64,000 bases of DNA from an uncultured Dysgonomonas sp. (GCA_945273835.1 CALYPL010000001.1:134910-198909), one strand, 5' to 3'; counted from the first letter of the stretch, positions 45,501 through 53,591 are shown. Notes: generated from the sequence alone by a model not told the origin. Made by a program: numbers and translations.

Positions 45501-48135
45501 ACGATCTAACAAACAAGACGCAAGTGGAGCAACCATGCTTTCTTTCTCAACTGACAAACAAACTTATAAGGTTGGAGAGAAAGTTACCGTTACACTTCCG
45601 AAAAGTTCTAACGGACGCGCATTGCTCACTCTTGAGGATGGTTCAGGTATTATATCGAAAGAGTGGGTTAAAACAAGTGCCGATAAAGACAGTCAATACA
45701 CATTTACGGTGACTGCCAATATGGCGCCAAACTTATATATCTGGGCTTCGTTGTTGCAGCCGCATGCGCAAACTGACAACGATCTACCTATAAGAATGTA
45801 TGGGGTGATGAACATTTCTGTAGAGAATAATGAAACGAAATTGGAACCCGTGATATCAATGCCAAACGAAGTACATCCTGAAAAAGAATTTACCGTTTCT
45901 GTTTCTGAGAAGACAAAGAAGGAAATGACTTATACCCTCGCTATTGTCGACGATGGTTTGCTTGATCTGACCTCATTCAAGACTCCTAACGCATGGAAAG
46001 ATTTTTATTCACGCCAATCATTGGGGGTTCGCACTTGGGATATGTACGATATGGTAGTTGGTGCTATGGCAGGTAAATTAGGTCCGTTGTTAAGTGTCGG
46101 TGGTGACGAAGCCATAGCTGCTAAACAAAATTCAATAAACAGATTCAAGCCTATCGTGAAATTTTTAGGACCATTCACTTTAGGAAACGGCAAGACGGAT
46201 ACCCATAAAATCAAACTTCCTGAATATGTGGGTTCAATACGTGTTATGGTTGTGGGTGGTAATGGCAACGGTGCATATGGTAGTGCCGACAAAACGGTAC
46301 AAGTGAAGAATCCGTTAATGATAATCTCAACACTACCACGTGTTGTTGGACCTGATGAAGAAATTTTGTTACCTGTCAACGTCTTTGCGATGGATAAAAA
46401 AGTTAAGAACGTTAAGGTAAGCGTAAAATCCAACGGTTTGTTTCAGTTTACGGACGGCACAAGCAAATCGGTATCATTTACCGAAACAGGAGATAAATTG
46501 GTTTACTTCAAAATTAAAGTAGCTAAAAAAATCGGGTTCGAGAAAGTACAGATACAAGCTACCGGAGGTGGTGAAATTGCCAACGAAACAATTGATATCG
46601 AAATAAGGAATCCAAATCCTCCTGTATTATTAACTAAAGAAGTCTTGTTAAATTCACAGAATTCAGACGAATTAGACATCAGTATGGATGCTTATCAAAA
46701 AGAAGATTGGGTTAAGCTTGAAGTTTCTCGTATGCCGGGTATCAATCTCAGCAAGAATATGGAATATCTGAACAATTATCCGCATGGATGTTCAGAGCAA
46801 GTAACTTCACAGGTATTCCCGCTGCTTTACATAAGTATGTTTACTCCTTATACACAAAAAGAGAAAGAAAAAATTGATTATAAAATTAAGGAGGGCATCA
46901 AAATCTTAACCTCTCGTCAATTAAGTAACGGAGGCATCTCATATTGGCCGGGATCTACGTACGTGAACGAATGGGTTTCGTCATATGCCGGACACTTCCT
47001 GCTGGAAGCTAAACGCAAAGGGTACGAAGTATCGCCGACTGTTATAAACAAGTGGATAAATTTCCAGAAGAAAACAGCACAGAATTGGAATATGCGTGAT
47101 AATATGTATCGTTCTTATTACAGTTACTCAATTAGCGATTTACAACAAGCCTATAGGCTATATACACTTGCACTGGCTGAACAGCCTGAGCTGGGAGCTA
47201 TGAACCGTTTGAAAGAAATGGACAGAATTAGTGTGCAAGCACGTTGGCGTTTGGCAGCTGCCTTTGCTTTGACTGGGAAGAAAGATGCTGCCAATAAAAT
47301 CATAAATGGCACATCGGATGTTATTGAAAAATATTCGTTCAACAATGATACTTACGGATCGGCTGCTCGCGATATGGCAATGATTATGGAAACACAATTG
47401 TTGTTGGGTAATACGCAACAGGCCTTACAACTTTCATATAAGGTTGCGAACGAACTCAGTCAAGAATATGTTTCGACCCAAACAATTGCCTATGGTCTTA
47501 TTGCAATGTCTAAACTTGCCGAAAAAATGGGTAAAGGCGGATTGTCTTACGAATGGGAACTTAATGGTGTAGCGCAAAAGCCATCGAACTCCAGTAAAGT
47601 GTTTGAAGAAATAAGCATCAAGCCTCAGGCAAATATTCATGTGAAAGTAACTAACAAGAGTCAAGGCAACCTGTTTGTGCGTCTTGTTGGTTATACCAAA
47701 CCGCTCGAAGATATGAACCCTGCCGTGAATAATAATGTAAACATGCATGTGTCTTACATAGATAATAATGGCAAAGAAATTAACGTTGAATCTCTCAAAC
47801 AAGGTACCGAGTTCTATGCTTATGTTGTGGTTAATTCTGGACAGTATCTGACAGATATGGCACTTAGCCAGATATTCCCATCGGGTTGGGAAATATTTAA
47901 TCAGCGTTTGTATGGCGCAAATGATGATTCACAGAATTATACTTATCAGGATATTCGTGATGACAGGGTATATACTTACTATAATTTGCAGTCAAGTGTG
48001 GCAAAAACATTTAAGGTGAAACTACAAGCTGCATATTGCGGACGGTTCTTCCTTCCTGCCATAACAACCGAAGCAATGTATAGTCCCGAATATCAAAGTC
48101 GGACGACGGGTAAATGGGTAGAAGTAACTCAATAG
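42544..48135 (+). CDS. bacterial alpha-2-macroglobulin lipoprotein
   Basis: A 1863-residue lipoprotein: the signal segment ends in LLNSC (Cys23). The MG1/MG2-type beta domains begin near residue 40. An unusual Tyr/Asp/Trp-rich stretch is at about 492-520 (DYEDYDWEGYDWEQRDNP), which recurs in Bacteroidota homologues. The macroglobulin core is at 620-1300 and the thioester motif is Cys1416-Ser-Glu-Gln (YPHGCSEQVTSQ), followed by the helical TED domain and a receptor-binding-like C-terminus. Such proteins trap proteases in the periplasm. In many bacteria the gene sits next to pbpC, a peptidoglycan glycosyltransferase, but none is adjacent here. A promoter box lies 50 nt upstream and a terminator follows. 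Confidence 0.95.
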   Translation: MNRKIPLISLLSLFLFICLLNSCKKGVKDKEINTEFAKYISAFTVGNIYSSSEIEIELTQDIPSVQLNQEVSEELFKFSPKITGKTFWINTRTIKFVPDPGQLKSGQEYEYKFELSKILQVDSKFKEFKSYFFVAEQNFKAEILPYSPMNENDLTWNTVTGTLSLADDTQPEQLEKMVTLTGDDVKNAKIKITPSGIKRRFDITIDSLKREKNKDVKYTLHINGKPIGINKTDKIEISIPKINTSKLIIVDTRIQKDSNEAIRITFSDPLSTTQNLDGLISINDMENYTYDIQKNVLKIYLENYRGGSTINLHLHKEIRSSKNKFLDKHYTFNLAFEKHKPDVKLINSGNILPNSKDLVVPFKAVNLWAVDVKIYRIYENNILTFLQTDNIDGSEVRELKRFGRLIKKKRIRLDADPTLNLNEWNNFSLDLAQLIKQEPGAIYEVELRYNQNYSLYPCDGVIPSIPDEATLEKFDTISEEELAKWDEPNPNYYGSYDYEDYDWEGYDWEQRDNPCNKSYYYRDTSTKCLVMASNIGITAKLGTDRKILVALNDILTTKPLSGANVDVYNYQMQLVGKGKTDADGFAYIDYKGTTPFAIVASNGKEKGYLKMSSNLSLSLSNFDVSGNEIRRGLKGYIYGERGVWRPGDSIYLTFILDDKNKTLPKDHPVSLDFFNPRGQLYRQFIANSGKNGFYSFHMATPPDALTGIWSVNIKVGGATFSKNIRIETVKPNRLKIRLNTDEIIDASTRNFKSTLSSQWLHGSPASNLKAKVEVILKPASNSFKGYEQYTFTNPLNKFSSEEFNLFDGKLNEAGNADINANLPDVSNAPGMLNATFVSRVFENGGDASINSQTVSYSPFATYVGIKNPSYKEYGWLETDVDNPINIVTLNAKGKPVGNKYLHVKVYKLGWSWWWNSESSNLSSYVNNTSTEVILDKHIKTNSNGQAQVKVRVNYPDWGRYLVMATDEQDEHASGQIIYIDWPASKGRSNKQDASGATMLSFSTDKQTYKVGEKVTVTLPKSSNGRALLTLEDGSGIISKEWVKTSADKDSQYTFTVTANMAPNLYIWASLLQPHAQTDNDLPIRMYGVMNISVENNETKLEPVISMPNEVHPEKEFTVSVSEKTKKEMTYTLAIVDDGLLDLTSFKTPNAWKDFYSRQSLGVRTWDMYDMVVGAMAGKLGPLLSVGGDEAIAAKQNSINRFKPIVKFLGPFTLGNGKTDTHKIKLPEYVGSIRVMVVGGNGNGAYGSADKTVQVKNPLMIISTLPRVVGPDEEILLPVNVFAMDKKVKNVKVSVKSNGLFQFTDGTSKSVSFTETGDKLVYFKIKVAKKIGFEKVQIQATGGGEIANETIDIEIRNPNPPVLLTKEVLLNSQNSDELDISMDAYQKEDWVKLEVSRMPGINLSKNMEYLNNYPHGCSEQVTSQVFPLLYISMFTPYTQKEKEKIDYKIKEGIKILTSRQLSNGGISYWPGSTYVNEWVSSYAGHFLLEAKRKGYEVSPTVINKWINFQKKTAQNWNMRDNMYRSYYSYSISDLQQAYRLYTLALAEQPELGAMNRLKEMDRISVQARWRLAAAFALTGKKDAANKIINGTSDVIEKYSFNNDTYGSAARDMAMIMETQLLLGNTQQALQLSYKVANELSQEYVSTQTIAYGLIAMSKLAEKMGKGGLSYEWELNGVAQKPSNSSKVFEEISIKPQANIHVKVTNKSQGNLFVRLVGYTKPLEDMNPAVNNNVNMHVSYIDNNGKEINVESLKQGTEFYAYVVVNSGQYLTDMALSQIFPSGWEIFNQRLYGANDDSQNYTYQDIRDDRVYTYYNLQSSVAKTFKVKLQAAYCGRFFLPAITTEAMYSPEYQSRTTGKWVEVTQ

Positions 48136-48151
48136 TCAACATACAATCAAC

Positions 48152-48183
48152 AAAAAAGGTGTCCCTTCTGGACACCTTTTTTT
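48152..48183. terminator. bidirectional terminator, alpha-2-macroglobulin / tag
   Basis: A perfect 13-bp stem (AAAAAAGGTGTCC at 48152-48164 with 48170-48182) and a 5-nt loop CTTCT. It has T-runs on both strands and lies between the convergent A2M and tag genes. Confidence 0.93.
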
Positions 48184-48234
48184 ATATATATACATTTACG
48201 GTTTAGCAATAAATATTTAATCTGAACATACTAA

Positions 48235-48828
48235 TCAACTACGGACGTTACGGTCTTTATTGCAAAAACATGCTTCAAGATGATCGTCAATAAAACCTGT
48301 AGCCTGCAAAAAGGCATAGCAAATTGTCGTTCCAAAAAACTTAAACCCTCGTTTTTTCATATCCTTACTGATGGCATCAGATAAGGGCGACGAAGCAGGT
48401 ACTTCGCTGAGTTTTTTATAATTATTTTTAATTTGTTTCCGTTGGGGGAAGAATGATATTATATAGTTATAAAAACTTCCGTATTCTTGCTGAACCTTGA
48501 TAAAACAGCGGGCATTTGTTACTGCGGAAGAAATTTTCAATCGGTTGCGGACTATACCTTCAAAAGTCATCAGTCTGTCAATATCATCAGGCGAAAACTC
48601 TGCTATTTTTTCAACCTCAAAATTGCTGAATGCTTGCCTGTAACCTTCACGTTTGCGAAGTATGGTTATCCAGGACAATCCTGCTTGAGCACTTTCCAAA
48701 ATAAGAAATTCAAATAATATCTTATCATCCGTAACTTGTCTGCCCCACTCTTCGTCATGATATTTGGTATATAGTTCATCGTTTCCTGCCCAACCGCAGC
48801 GATGATTGATTATATCTTCCGTTTTCAT
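48235..48828 (-). CDS. tag: DNA-3-methyladenine glycosylase I
   Basis: A 197-residue base-excision enzyme that removes 3-methyladenine. The zinc snap of the family is present: Cys11 and His24 near the N-terminus (RCGWAGNDELYTKYHDEEWG), His183 and Cys187 near the C-terminus (DDHLEACFC), with the same spacing as E. coli Tag. The LSWITILRKREGYRQAF and GFKFFGTTICYAFLQATGF segments are typical. It is a single gene; its upstream region holds a decayed acyl-CoA synthetase fragment. Confidence 0.97.
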   Translation of the reverse strand: MKTEDIINHRCGWAGNDELYTKYHDEEWGRQVTDDKILFEFLILESAQAGLSWITILRKREGYRQAFSNFEVEKIAEFSPDDIDRLMTFEGIVRNRLKISSAVTNARCFIKVQQEYGSFYNYIISFFPQRKQIKNNYKKLSEVPASSPLSDAISKDMKKRGFKFFGTTICYAFLQATGFIDDHLEACFCNKDRNVRS

Positions 48829-48846
48829 TAATTAAAAATTGGAATG

Positions 48847-49328
48847 TTAAAGAAATATATTTATCTGGCTGTCTTCCGGCACAAGTTTTATTATACCTCT
48901 TTTTTCTGAATTAGCCATACAATTTCGTTGTTGAAACATCACTCCTTTTGGGTCTGTTTTTGTACCCGATGTATAACTTATTGTTGTCAGATCATTTCCG
49001 CCAACTGCGTGGGTTCGATCAATTAGACTATTGCGGTTTTTTATTTAAAATATCTCTTAACTTGCATACATATTTCACAAACATTTCATCAGGTAGATAT
49101 TCATGCTTCTCATCAAGCACTACTACTTTCTCGACAGAGGGTATTTTTTTATTGCAATCTCGAAACTATAATATATGTATATATTTCGAACTGAATATCA
49201 TTACTCTCTTCCCGTCTTATTGATAAAAGAATATTGGCAACTCTCGCATGAAAGATAAATAATCCTGTTAATATACTGCTACCAAACCGTTCAAAACACT
49301 CATCGAATAAATTTATCAGTGTTTTCAT
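48847..49328 (-). pseudogene. decayed fragment of a long-chain acyl-CoA synthetase (AMP-binding)
   Basis: Three overlapping minus-strand frames read through this gap. The last (ending with TAA at 48847) contains the AMP-binding P-loop signature DLTTISYTSGTKTDPKGVMF (near 49004-48945), then QQRNCMANSE and PEDSQINIFL, then a stop where an intact enzyme would continue for several hundred residues. The middle frame (stop at 49028) reads PSVEKVVVLDEKHEYLPDEM, a good match for the region before the P-loop. The first frame (ATG at 49328, stop at 49149) gives 59 residues of less certain origin. Each join is a frameshift; one is at a run of seven A. The family is recognisable, but no complete gene remains. 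Confidence 0.7.
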
Positions 49329-49581
49329 CCAATAATTAATATGAAAATCGTAAAATCAAAATTAAGTAAATATACGAATATTGGGGATATGAAACTTTAG
49401 CCTCGGCAATATATTTCAGTATTCACATTTTACTTCTCTCCTATCCGTTTGATGGCAACACAATTTTATCATTCATGCTGTCTATCGGCTTTTGCATTTA
49501 TAACAAACATTTCATATATTTACTAAACTTATAGCAACAAAGCCATAAGATTTATTAGTGTTTAACCTAAAAACAAATAAG

Positions 49582-50106
49582 ATGTCAAAAAAAGTAGCCG
49601 TAATAGCTCCAGACCCTGTAAACGGGATGGGATTGTTCCAATATCTCGAAGCCTTTTTTGAAAATAAAATCCAGTATAAAACATTTGCCATTTCTGACAA
49701 AAAAGAAATCAAGACTAATTCGGGTATTACAATCGTGCTTGACGATGTGGTAGCCAACCTCAAAGGTCACGAAAAAGAATACGATGCACTTGTGTTTTCA
49801 TGTGGTGACGCAATGATTCCCGGATCTAAAATCAATGAAAAAGCCATGGCAGATGCGGTAGGGATTATCGCTGAGTTCAACAAAGAAAATAAATTGTTGA
49901 TCGGTCATTGTGCGGCAGCCGTTATTTTCGACAATGCAGGTGTGACCAACGGTAAAAAGGTAGCTGTGCATCCATATGGTAAAGCCGCTGTGAAAAATGG
50001 TGTGGCTACTGATGATAAATTCAATGTAGATAAGAATATCTTTACTGCACAATGTGAAAATTCGATCTGGCAATTGATGCCTGAGCTTCTTAATGCTTTA
50101 AAATAA
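49582..50106 (+). CDS. DJ-1/PfpI-family protein
   Basis: A 174-residue flavodoxin-like protein of the DJ-1/PfpI/ThiJ superfamily. It starts MSKKVAVIAPDPVNGMGLFQ (49582; an upstream in-frame GTG at 49558 is less likely). The nucleophile elbow GHCAAAVIF carries Cys110. A Glu is expected near residue 20 in the superfamily; here the N-terminal part has Glu23 (YLEAFFE). Members are chaperone/deglycase-like, proteases or amidases; the exact reaction is not known. It stands alone and is followed by a terminator. Confidence 0.8.
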   Translation: MSKKVAVIAPDPVNGMGLFQYLEAFFENKIQYKTFAISDKKEIKTNSGITIVLDDVVANLKGHEKEYDALVFSCGDAMIPGSKINEKAMADAVGIIAEFNKENKLLIGHCAAAVIFDNAGVTNGKKVAVHPYGKAAVKNGVATDDKFNVDKNIFTAQCENSIWQLMPELLNALK

Positions 50107-50141
50107 AGATTAATTTTTATACTTAGTCCTATACTAATACT

Positions 50142-50170
50142 AAAGGCTGCTATGATTATAGCGGCCTTTT
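50142..50170. terminator. terminator between DJ-1 gene and mutY
   Basis: AAAGGCTGCTAT (50142-50153) pairs with ATAGCGGCCTTT (50158-50169), with one T-G pair and a 4-nt loop. A T-run follows rightward and an A-run precedes it, so it can serve both convergent genes. Confidence 0.85.
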
Positions 50171-50189
50171 ATATTTAACAAAATTAATT

Positions 50190-51248
50190 TTACATCATTT
50201 CATCGATATAGCGATGAATTAATCGAGAAACAGGATAATCATTCAAAGTATCGGAGTGAATTTTATCGACGTTTTTAATCTTATCGGAAGTAATAAGTAT
50301 CTTGTAGAATGATGCATGTATTACCTGATGAGACAGAACATGTTTCATTGTCACAATATGCGATATGGACTTCATCCCGCTTTGATTAAACAACCCGATA
50401 AAATCATCTCTTTTCAGGAGAGTTTCCGTATCAATGTTTTCATCAGTCTCAATCATCGGAAATTCATATAAATTTTTCCATATATCGTTATCGGTTCTTT
50501 TCCGGACAAAGGTAAAATCATCTAAACGCACGTCAAAATAATGAAAGTACCTATTCCGAACTTTCGTTCGTCCCCGTTTGACGGGATAATCTTTCACTTT
50601 ATCCTTAGCACAAGCCACACAGAAATCAGTCGCGGGACATATCGTACAATTTGGTGATACTGGCACGCACTGCAACGCTCCGAATTCCATTATCGCCTGA
50701 TTATGTAGCCCCGGTCTGCTTTTATCGAGTAACTGGTCGGCAAGTTCACGGAAGATTTTCTTACCTTGCGTTGAATTGATCGGTGTATCGATGCCGAATA
50801 CTCGAGATAAAACACGATATACATTTCCATCTACTACTGCATAGGGTAAATCATATGCAAAAGAGACAATGGCAGCAGCCGTATATTCACCCACGCCATT
50901 AAGCGTCAAAACATCATTGTAATCTATCGGGAAGACTCCATTATAGTTATTGACTATATTTTTTGCAGCAGCATGAAGGTTTCTTGCTCTGCTGTAATAT
51001 CCCAAACCCTGCCACAATTTTAACACTTCATCCTCAGGCGCATTAGCTAAATAATAAATTGATGGATAGTTAGTTACAAATTTAACAAAATAATTGTAGC
51101 CCTGATTTACGCGAGTCTGTTGTAAAATCACCTCTGAAAGCCATATAATGTACGGATCTTTAGTTTTACGCCATGGTAAGTCTCGTTTATTATCTAAATA
51201 CCAACTAATTATAAGACTACTTAGACGGAGATTATTATCATGAAACAT
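50190..51248 (-). CDS. mutY: A/G-specific adenine DNA glycosylase
   Basis: A 352-residue repair enzyme that removes adenine paired with 8-oxoguanine. Catalytic Glu39 (LSEVILQQT), the helix-hairpin-helix LNGVGEYTAAAI (116-127) and Asp140 (VVDGNVYRVL) are present. The 4Fe-4S motif is Cys194-x6-Cys201-x2-Cys204-x5-Cys210. The C-terminal NUDIX-like domain that recognises 8-oxoguanine spans about 220-350. It is divergent from the HU gene across 125 nt. Confidence 0.97.
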   Translation of the reverse strand: MFHDNNLRLSSLIISWYLDNKRDLPWRKTKDPYIIWLSEVILQQTRVNQGYNYFVKFVTNYPSIYYLANAPEDEVLKLWQGLGYYSRARNLHAAAKNIVNNYNGVFPIDYNDVLTLNGVGEYTAAAIVSFAYDLPYAVVDGNVYRVLSRVFGIDTPINSTQGKKIFRELADQLLDKSRPGLHNQAIMEFGALQCVPVSPNCTICPATDFCVACAKDKVKDYPVKRGRTKVRNRYFHYFDVRLDDFTFVRKRTDNDIWKNLYEFPMIETDENIDTETLLKRDDFIGLFNQSGMKSISHIVTMKHVLSHQVIHASFYKILITSDKIKNVDKIHSDTLNDYPVSRLIHRYIDEMM

Positions 51249-51298
51249 TTACGGTTATTATTTAACAGTGTTTTAAAAAAAAGCATATTTATTTGTTT

Positions 51299-51306
51299 CA
51301 AAGGTA
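51299..51306 (-). promoter_or_regulatory. possible -7 element of mutY
   Basis: Minus-strand TACCTTTG matches TAnnTTTG, 51 nt before the mutY ATG. Its -33 is poor (TTTG 25 nt upstream). It is only 12 nt from the HU -7 element on the other strand. Confidence 0.35.
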
Positions 51307-51318
51307 AATAAAAAGCTA

Positions 51319-51326
51319 TATATTTG
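51319..51326 (+). promoter_or_regulatory. -7 element of the HU gene
   Basis: TATATTTG matches TAnnTTTG, 47 nt before the ATG. TTTC (51296-51299) lies at a 19-nt spacing and TTTG (51292-51295) at 23 nt. Confidence 0.55.
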
Positions 51327-51373
51327 CATTCCAAAAATTTAATTGTTTGTTACTATTATAATAAAGAAAAATC

Positions 51374-51649
51374 ATGACAAAAGCGGACATCGTTAATGAA
51401 GTAGCCAAAAATACAGGCATTGATAAAGCAACTGTTTTGAAAACAGTTGAATCATTTATGGAAGTTGTTAAAGATTCACTAAGCAAAAACGAAAATGTAT
51501 ATCTCAGAGGTTTTGGTAGCTTTATCGTAAAGAAAAGAGCTCAAAAAACAGCTCGCAATATTTCAAAAAACACAACTATCATTATTCCGGCTCATGCTAT
51601 TCCGGCATTTAAACCTGCTAAGACATTTATCAGTCAGGTAAAAAAATAA
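51374..51649 (+). CDS. HU/IHF-family DNA-binding protein
   Basis: A 91-residue nucleoid protein. It starts MTKADIVNEVAKNTGIDKAT and has the HU core VYLRGFGSFIVKKRAQKTAR, with the arm and C-terminal PAFKPAKTFISQVKK. It bends DNA and dimerises through the N-terminal helices. It lies 42 nt upstream of a 30-residue basic gene on the same strand, and the two probably share a transcript. Confidence 0.95.
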   Translation: MTKADIVNEVAKNTGIDKATVLKTVESFMEVVKDSLSKNENVYLRGFGSFIVKKRAQKTARNISKNTTIIIPAHAIPAFKPAKTFISQVKK

Positions 51650-51691
51650 TTAACGATATAGATTTTATTAATTTTTTAAAACATTACTAAA

Positions 51692-51784
51692 ATGCCAAGC
51701 GGAAAAAAAAGAAAGAGACATAAAATGTCTACGCACAAACGTAAAAAAAGATTGAGAAAGAATAGACACAAAAAGAAAAAGTAA
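51692..51784 (+). CDS. 30-residue basic AURKAIP1/COX24-domain protein
   Basis: A 30-residue frame (ATG at 51692, TAA at 51782-51784) in which two thirds of residues are Lys or Arg: MPSGKKRKRHKM, then STHKRKKRLRKNRHKKKK. I recognise it as the tiny conserved Bacteroidota protein annotated as an AURKAIP1/COX24 domain protein, related to the mitochondrial small-subunit protein mS38. Its size and charge suggest a ribosomal small-subunit protein, which is an inference. It sits between HU and RNase G. A perfect 9-bp hairpin (51781-51789 with 51794-51802) overlaps its stop codon. Confidence 0.85.
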   Translation: MPSGKKRKRHKMSTHKRKKRLRKNRHKKKK

Positions 51785-51802
51785 GATTTAAATAAATCTT
51801 AC
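51781..51802 (+). other. hairpin overlapping the small basic gene's stop codon
   Basis: GTAAGATTT (51781-51789) pairs perfectly with AAATCTTAC (51794-51802) across an AAAT loop. No T-run follows, so it is not a simple terminator. It may protect the 3' end or be part of the downstream terminator region. Confidence 0.5.
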
Positions 51803-51821
51803 TACCGAAAGTTAAAGATAT

Positions 51822-51858
51822 AAGAACAAGCTTAATCATAAATTATGAGTTTGTTCTT
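51822..51858 (+). terminator. terminator after HU and the small basic gene
   Basis: AAGAACAA (51822-51829) pairs with TTGTTCTT (51851-51858). The stem continues through a G-T pair and CT/AG to CATAA/TTATG, with a TAAT bulge. A TTTGTCTGTTT stretch follows. It lies 43 nt upstream of the RNase G start. Confidence 0.6.
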
Positions 51859-51901
51859 TGTCTGTTTATATAAGCAGATAATTTTAGATAGTTATTAAAT
51901 A

Positions 51902-53479
51902 ATGAATAGTGAACTTATAGTCAATGTCCAACCCAACGAGATTTCCATTGCCGTGCTCGAAGACAAAAAACTTGTCGAGTTGCAGCAAGAAGGAAGAGAT
52001 GCATCGTTTGTGGTAGGAAACATTTACGCGGGGAAAGTTAAGAAGATTATGCCCGGCTTGAATGCTGCCTTTGTGGATATAGGATACAAGAAAGAAGCAT
52101 TTCTTCATTATTTAGATCTCGGACCACAATTCAAATCTGTCGATAATTTTTACAAACTGGCTCTTGCCGATAAAAAGAAATTCCCGAATATCTCCAAACT
52201 TAAAATGGAGCCGGACATAAATAAAGACGGTTCCATCGGTGATGTATTACGTCAAGGGCAAGAAATTCTGGTACAAATTGCCAAAGAACCAATCTCGACC
52301 AAAGGTCCTCGACTGACGGCCGAATTATCCTTAGCCGGACGATATATCGTTTTGATCCCTTTCAACGACAAAGTGTCTGTTTCGCAAAAAATCAAATCAA
52401 GGGAAGAGCGTGCACGTCTACGCCAGCTCATTCAAAGTATTAAACCTAAAAACTTCGGAGTCATAGTTCGTACAGTAGCAGAAGGTATCAAGGTTGCCGA
52501 ACTTGACACCGAGCTCAAAGCTCTGGTAAAACGATGGGATGACAACATGCCCAAGATCCAGAAAACTAAACAATTGCCCTCAATCATTTACGAAGAATCA
52601 AGCAGGACGGTAGGTTTGTTGCGTGATATCTTCAGCCCTTCTTTTCAGGATATTTATATAAACGATAAAGACACCTATAATCAGGTCAAGAATTATATAT
52701 CTATAATTGCTCCGGAAAGAAAGGATATTGTTAAACTTTATAACGGAGACCTAACAATATTCGATAACTTCGGAATTACGAAACAAATTAAAGCATTATT
52801 CGGACGTACAGTGACGTTTAAAAATGGAGCATATCTGATTATAGAGCATACTGAGGCTTTACATGTTATTGACGTAAACAGTGGTAACCGCACAAAGACT
52901 CCTGAAGCAGGACAAGAAAATAATGCATTTAACGTTAATTTGGCGGCAGCCGAAGAAATAGCACGCCAGTTGCGCTTACGTGATATGGGAGGTATCATAG
53001 TCATCGATTTCATCGACATGACCGACGGTGAACACCGTAATAAATTAATGACTCGCATGCAGGAGCTCATGGCAAGCGACAGAGCCAGACACAACATCCT
53101 GCCCCTTAGCAAATTCGGATTGATGCAAATCACACGCAAACGTGTGCGTCCTGAAATGGAAATCAATACAACGGAGACATGCCCCACTTGTTTTGGTAAA
53201 GGCGTAATACGCCCCTCTATTTTGTTTACCGATACGGTAAGGCTCAAAATAAGTAATTTGGTCAAAGATCTAAAAATAAAGAAATTTACGCTTCATCTGC
53301 ACCCATATGTAGCAGCGTTCATAAATCAAGGTTTTCCGTCCCTAAAATGGAAATGGAGATGGAGATATGGAGCCGGATTCAAGATTATCCCTAATCAGGA
53401 TTTGGCATATCTGGAATACCATTTCTACGACACCGATGGAAACGAGATAGATATGAAACAGAAATTTGAAGTAAAATAA
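51902..53479 (+). CDS. rng: ribonuclease G/E family endoribonuclease
   Basis: A 525-residue RNase G-type enzyme for rRNA processing and mRNA decay. The S1-like domain is at about 37-130 (VGNIYAGKVKKIMPGLNAAF), the catalytic aspartates are Asp324 (HVIDVNSGNRT) and Asp369 (IIVIDFIDM), and the zinc-link Cys427-x2-Cys430 (CPTC) joins subunits. It lacks the long degradosome scaffold of RNase E, so RNase G is the better name. The gene lies 117 nt after the small basic gene and has a terminator after it. Confidence 0.95.
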   Translation: MNSELIVNVQPNEISIAVLEDKKLVELQQEGRDASFVVGNIYAGKVKKIMPGLNAAFVDIGYKKEAFLHYLDLGPQFKSVDNFYKLALADKKKFPNISKLKMEPDINKDGSIGDVLRQGQEILVQIAKEPISTKGPRLTAELSLAGRYIVLIPFNDKVSVSQKIKSREERARLRQLIQSIKPKNFGVIVRTVAEGIKVAELDTELKALVKRWDDNMPKIQKTKQLPSIIYEESSRTVGLLRDIFSPSFQDIYINDKDTYNQVKNYISIIAPERKDIVKLYNGDLTIFDNFGITKQIKALFGRTVTFKNGAYLIIEHTEALHVIDVNSGNRTKTPEAGQENNAFNVNLAAAEEIARQLRLRDMGGIIVIDFIDMTDGEHRNKLMTRMQELMASDRARHNILPLSKFGLMQITRKRVRPEMEINTTETCPTCFGKGVIRPSILFTDTVRLKISNLVKDLKIKKFTLHLHPYVAAFINQGFPSLKWKWRWRYGAGFKIIPNQDLAYLEYHFYDTDGNEIDMKQKFEVK

Positions 53480-53482
53480 TGT

Positions 53483-53516
53483 AAAAGCCGGACTCTAAAA
53501 TGAATCCGGCTTTTTT
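53483..53516. terminator. terminator between rng and tamB
   Basis: AAAAGCCGGA (53483-53492) pairs perfectly with TCCGGCTTTT (53505-53514) around a 12-nt loop, followed by more T. It lies between the converging rng and tamB genes, with an A-run on the other side. Confidence 0.92.
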
Positions 53517-53591
53517 GTATTTTGTATCTTAACCTTATTCTTATATTCTGCACATCACGCTAAAGCATCATTCGATAAAAGAATATGATTC

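Noticed and set aside
49011..49020. GGGTTCGATC, resembling a tRNA T-loop.
   Set aside because: No acceptor, D or anticodon stems fit around it, and on the other strand it is part of the decayed acyl-CoA synthetase fragment.
48948..49223. A 91-codon plus-strand open frame in the tag / DJ-1 gap.
   Set aside because: It is antisense to the acyl-CoA synthetase remnant, and its translation has no family features.
52738..53265. A 175-codon minus-strand open frame within rng.
   Set aside because: It mirrors the RNase G coding frame, and no promoter or homology is seen.
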